Shown here: positions 60,761 to 64,000 of the stretch, one piece after another
How the letters are laid out: every line of letters starts with the position of its first letter
Position numbering within the stretch: position 1 is the stretch's first letter
From: an uncultured Bacteroidia bacterium
GTDB taxonomy: Bacteria > Bacteroidota > Bacteroidia > Bacteroidales > ML635J-15
Direction: 5' to 3'
Assembly: GCA_902776565.1 (NCBI GenBank)
Contig: CACYQN010000013.1
Span: forward strand, 1 to 64,000
Length of the DNA stretch: 64,000 bases
The notes under the pieces: model-generated
What the model was told of the DNA's origin: nothing
Databases searched by the model: none
What the model saw: only the letters and a program-made list of their open reading frames with translations
Made by a program: the position numbers and the translations under genes

Positions 60761-61591
60761 ATGGAAAAACTGATAATTACCGCCGCTATTTGCGGTGCAG
60801 AAGTTACCAAGGAACAGAATCCTAACGTACCCTATACCGTTGAGGAAATTGTACGCGAAGCAAAGTCGGCTGTTGACGCTGGTGCTGCTATCGTTCACCT
60901 GCACGTTCGTTTCGACGACGGTACTCCTACCCAGAGCCGCGACCGCTTCCAGGAATGCACCGAGGCTATCCTCAAGGTTTGTCCCGATGTAATTCTTATC
61001 CCATCTACTGGCGGTGCAGTTGGTATGACTCCCGACGAGCGTCTGCAATCGACCGACACAAATCCAGTTCCCGAAATGGCAACCCTCGACTGCGGTACCT
61101 GCAACTTCGGTGACGAAATTTTCGACAACACAATGCCTACAATGCGTGCATTCGGCAAGCGTATGATTGAACGCGGCATTAAGCCCGAATACGAATGCTT
61201 CGAAATGGGACACCTCGATACCATCCTCACGATGGCACGCAAGGGACAGGTTCCCGGCGACCCGATGCAGTTCAATTTCGTACTTGGCGTACCAGGTTGT
61301 ACTCCAGCAACAGTTGCAAACCTCTGCTGGCTTGTAAACGGCATTCCTGCTGGTTCTACATGGACAGTAACAGGTGTTGGTCGCAATGCTTTCCCGATGG
61401 CAGCAGCTGCTATAGCAATGGGCGGAAACGTTCGCGTTGGTTTCGAGGACAACCTTTACCTTGAAAAAGGCGTTTTGGCAAAGTCGAACGGAGAACTCGT
61501 TGCAAAGGTGGTAAGACTTGCTAAGGAACTTGGTCGTGGAATCGCAACTTCAGCAGAAGCAAGACAGATTCTTGGACTGAAGGCTAGATAA
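60761..61591 (+). CDS. kce: 3-keto-5-aminohexanoate cleavage enzyme (BKACE family)
   Basis: 276 aa Zn-dependent enzyme. With acetyl-CoA it converts 3-keto-5-aminohexanoate to acetoacetate and 3-aminobutyryl-CoA, the substrate of Kal. Zn ligands are visible in IVHLHVR (H46, H48) and in VGFEDNLY (Glu near 229). Other conserved pieces: ITAAICGAEVTKEQNPNVPY, STGGAVGMTPDER, NFGDEIFDNT and GKRMIERGIKPEYECFEMGH. Normal length. The other pathway genes (kamADE, kdd, atoA) are absent from the window. A terminator follows. Confidence 0.93.
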   Translation: MEKLIITAAICGAEVTKEQNPNVPYTVEEIVREAKSAVDAGAAIVHLHVRFDDGTPTQSRDRFQECTEAILKVCPDVILIPSTGGAVGMTPDERLQSTDTNPVPEMATLDCGTCNFGDEIFDNTMPTMRAFGKRMIERGIKPEYECFEMGHLDTILTMARKGQVPGDPMQFNFVLGVPGCTPATVANLCWLVNGIPAGSTWTVTGVGRNAFPMAAAAIAMGGNVRVGFEDNLYLEKGVLAKSNGELVAKVVRLAKELGRGIATSAEARQILGLKAR

Positions 61592-61616
61592 CTATAAATT
61601 TTAAATTGTTAATGAC

Positions 61617-61650
61617 AAAGGTCGTTCCAGCAATGGGACGGCCTTTTTTT
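61617..61650 (+). terminator. Rho-independent terminator of the atoD-kal-kce operon
   Basis: AAGGTCGTTCC pairs with GGGACGGCCTT (with G-U pairs) around an ~7-base loop, followed by seven or eight T. Confidence 0.85.
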
Positions 61651-61703
61651 GTTTTCATTGACAAAAAAATTTTGATTTTATGATATAATAACAAGATTTT
61701 AAT

Positions 61704-61733
61704 ATTGTTACTTCACAATAAGTATTAACTTTG
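61704..61733 (+). promoter_or_regulatory. Promoter of the 61777 gene
   Basis: ATTG (61704-61707), 18 bases, TAACTTTG (61726-61733). The ATG is 44 bases downstream, an unusually long AT-rich leader for this window. Confidence 0.55.
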
Positions 61734-61776
61734 CACCTTTGAGTTTTGTAAATTAAGTTAAATTAAAATTTAAAAC

Positions 61777-64000
61777 ATGAGAGAATTATACTTGAATGTT
61801 TCTCAGCATTTCCTTGCTGGAAAACTTGCGGAAGGCCTTAGACGGCATTCGCAGAAATTAAGGGCTGTCGTTGCTGTTATGGCGATGATGGTGATGTCGT
61901 GCGGATTGTGGGCACAGATACAGGTGGGCGATACTTTGTGGTACGAAACTTGGACTGGTGGGACCGCAGATGAACTGCCTAGCAATTATTCATTTACAGG
62001 AACAACCATTTACGGAGATGCCGAATTGGTGTATGCAAGTACAGATAATGGTACTACTATTACCAAATTGTACAATGCTGTACTTGCGGGTGGAACAACC
62101 CCTGAATTATTAATTGCCAAAAGTGCTGGAACGTGGACAATTTCAAATATTCCTACAGGGGGAGCTACTGAAATGGTATTGTCGTTCCTATCTAACAAGA
62201 CAACTTTCTCTGTAACTTCGGAAACCGAAGGCATTGAAATTACAGGTTCGCAAAAGGCATGGACAATAACAGCAGAGCCGACAGTTACAAATTTTGAGAT
62301 TGTGATTGCAAATACAGGTTCAGCAAATGCTCGTATCGACAACATTGTGTTGACGGTTGTTACCGTTGCTGCTGACGAGAATGTTGTTTTAACTCCTACT
62401 TTTTCACCAGTTGCAGGTACATACAACGGCACACAGAACATTACAATTGCTTGTGCAACCGACGGTGCAACTATACGCTACACTCTCGATGGCACCGACC
62501 CGACCGAAACTTCAACCGAATACACAGCAGCAATCGAGGTTTCAGCCAACACAACCATCAAGGCTAAGGCTTGGAAGAACGGCTTGACTGCTAGCGAAAT
62601 CGCAACCGCTGAATATGTAATCACAAACTACACTCCGCTCGATGCTCCGACATTCAGTCCGGTTGCCGGCACATATACTGGTGCTCAGAACATCACCATT
62701 ACGGCTGCCGACGGTGCAACTGTCCGCTACACTCTCGATGGCACCGACCCGACCGAAACCTCAACCGAATATACCGCAGCAATTGCAATCAGTTCAAGCA
62801 AGACCATCAAGGCTAAGGCTTGGATGGACGGCTATCTGCCAAGCGATGTGGCTACTGCCGACTATGTAATAGAACTCCCAACTGTTACTTTCAACAAACT
62901 GGCTTCTCACACTCAGATTACTACCAGCGATGTATATATGATTGTTGATGTTGCTTCAGGTAGGGTTCTTACAAGTGCAAACGGTTCAAGTTCTGCACCA
63001 ACTGCTGTTGAGGTAACTATCGAAAACAATGCAATAACAGGTGCTATTCCATACGAACTTCAGTGGAAATTTGCAGAAGAAGAAGGCGGATATAGCATTT
63101 ATCCTGCAGAAAACAATGAAGTTTGGCTGTATTCTACAAGCTCAAACAATGGTGTACGCATAGGAACAAACGAAAACAAAGTATGGGAAATAGATATTAC
63201 CGATGCTGGTTCGTCATATCATGGTATGAAGAATGTCGCAACATCCCGTTACCTTGGTGTATATCAGAATCAGGATTGGAGAACTTACACAACCATCCAC
63301 GATAACATAAAGAGCACCCAGATTGAATTCTTCGTTCTCGGTGAAGCTCCACAACCAATTGCTGAGCCTACATTTAATATAGTTCGTCCGGAAGCATATC
63401 CTGCTAATACTCCTATCGAAGCTGTAGTTACTGTTTCATCCGAAGGTAATCCAGATATGCTTTGCGGTGCAAGCTATGTTGTTACAAAGGACGGACAGCC
63501 TATTGAAAATATTTCTGACTACGGAACACTGTCATACTCGGTACGTCTTTCAGACAATAATGTAGTGGAAAAGAATGTTACAACAGGTTCGGGAACAATA
63601 GCTCCAGAAATCATTTATGACGGAAATACCTATAGTATAGGTGCATTCACACTTGGTATATTCGACACCTACTGCATCAACAGGAACAGACCGATTACTT
63701 TCAATGCAAACTTTTCGCAGCTTGGCACTTATACGGTAGAAATGAATCTTTTGTCTTGTGCAAATTCAACAGAAACCGACCCCGCTGCTTTGTATCTTGC
63801 AGGAATCCCAGAAGATGAATGGATGCTAAGCCTCGGAACTTCTTTCGTAGATGTTAACTGTGGTGGCGAGGAACATATCGACTATATAGCTCAGACTTGC
63901 AAGAATCCGACCATAATTACAACTCAGTCGTTTGATATATTGGTTGTTCCTGCTGCTCCAGAATTCAGTGTAGAACCAGGCGAACAAGGTGCTCCAATCA
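61777..64000 (+). CDS. Large exported protein with chitobiase C-terminal-like domains (5' part)
   Basis: Open for 741 codons to the window edge, so the 3' end is missing. The N-terminus is long for a signal: ~33 polar/basic residues (MRELYLNVSQHFLAGKLAEG, RRHSQKLRA) before the hydrophobic VVAVMAMMVMSCGLWAQ. Then a beta-rich domain with DTLWYETWTGGTADELPSNY (~50-200), two chitobiase/beta-hexosaminidase C-terminal-type domains (~207-285 and ~288-368; each PTFSPVAGTY...RYTLDGTDPTETSTEYTAAI, IKAKAW), and a further region with RYLGVYQNQDWRTY. Surface-protein style; a T9SS sorting domain is likely beyond the window but not seen. Own promoter. Confidence 0.85.
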   Translation, partial: MRELYLNVSQHFLAGKLAEGLRRHSQKLRAVVAVMAMMVMSCGLWAQIQVGDTLWYETWTGGTADELPSNYSFTGTTIYGDAELVYASTDNGTTITKLYNAVLAGGTTPELLIAKSAGTWTISNIPTGGATEMVLSFLSNKTTFSVTSETEGIEITGSQKAWTITAEPTVTNFEIVIANTGSANARIDNIVLTVVTVAADENVVLTPTFSPVAGTYNGTQNITIACATDGATIRYTLDGTDPTETSTEYTAAIEVSANTTIKAKAWKNGLTASEIATAEYVITNYTPLDAPTFSPVAGTYTGAQNITITAADGATVRYTLDGTDPTETSTEYTAAIAISSSKTIKAKAWMDGYLPSDVATADYVIELPTVTFNKLASHTQITTSDVYMIVDVASGRVLTSANGSSSAPTAVEVTIENNAITGAIPYELQWKFAEEEGGYSIYPAENNEVWLYSTSSNNGVRIGTNENKVWEIDITDAGSSYHGMKNVATSRYLGVYQNQDWRTYTTIHDNIKSTQIEFFVLGEAPQPIAEPTFNIVRPEAYPANTPIEAVVTVSSEGNPDMLCGASYVVTKDGQPIENISDYGTLSYSVRLSDNNVVEKNVTTGSGTIAPEIIYDGNTYSIGAFTLGIFDTYCINRNRPITFNANFSQLGTYTVEMNLLSCANSTETDPAALYLAGIPEDEWMLSLGTSFVDVNCGGEEHIDYIAQTCKNPTIITTQSFDILVVPAAPEFSVEPGEQGAPI

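Noticed and set aside
1..64000. tRNA and rRNA genes, prophage or conjugative modules
   Set aside because: None was recognised on either strand by eye; a covariance-model scan would be needed to exclude a tRNA.

Overview
The window looks like a chromosomal segment of an anaerobic, amino-acid-fermenting Bacteroidales-type bacterium. Three signs point there. Many genes start 5-25 bases after a TAnnTTTG or TAnnTTCG element, often with a TTG/TTTG about 19-21 bases upstream, which is the Bacteroidetes promoter pattern, and most lack a clear Shine-Dalgarno sequence. Several large exported proteins carry type IX secretion (T9SS) sorting domains. Many families present are typical of the phylum: TonB receptor plus DUF4249, DUF4159, DUF4476, IPExxxVDY, and a GH3/beta-lactamase fusion.

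Layout. 0-7 kb: tail of an IS30-type transposase, rlmN, two exported proteins, a family 2 glycosyltransferase and an ABC-F ATPase. 7.1-8.5 kb: an IS110-family element lying against a dispersed palindromic repeat. 8.6-14.1 kb: IPExxxVDY protein, polysaccharide flippase, a TPR/SpoIIE phosphatase, and an AAA/DUF1703 protein. 14.1-16.3 kb: an AT-rich minus-strand array of two gene pairs, each a tiny HEAGH-motif protein followed by a translationally coupled secreted partner. 16.3-23 kb: a lamin-tail T9SS protein and small lipoproteins. 22.8-36 kb, mostly minus strand: a PfkB kinase, a beta-barrel protein, the GH3/beta-lactamase fusion, a TolB/surface-antigen-like protein, a Cys/Trp repeat protein and P5C dehydrogenase; a plus-strand zinc-ribbon/OmpA protein lies among them. 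36-46.7 kb: TonB receptor/DUF4249, an AAA ATPase, guaA, a type II restriction-modification pair inserted between guaA and xseB with duplication of the guaA tail, hicAB, DUF4159. 47-52 kb: a 17-residue repeat protein, fumC, asnB, DUF4476. 52.6-59.4 kb: a 2273-residue C25 (gingipain-like) protease with nine B-repeats. 59.6-61.6 kb: atoD-kal-kce of lysine fermentation. 61.8 kb to the end: the 5' part of another large exported protein.

How it fits together. Proteolysis (C25 protease), amino-acid use (kal/kce, P5C dehydrogenase) and fumarase fit a peptide/amino-acid fermenter with a T9SS-decorated surface. Intergenic DNA carries at least four families of short palindromic repeats, some with paired base changes that preserve the stems. 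The points most worth following are the IS110 leader, a probable bridge RNA with matches to its own insertion junction; the duplicated HEAGH/partner cassettes; the restriction-modification insertion with its target duplication; and the mini-hairpin arrays. No rRNA, tRNA or CRISPR array was recognised.
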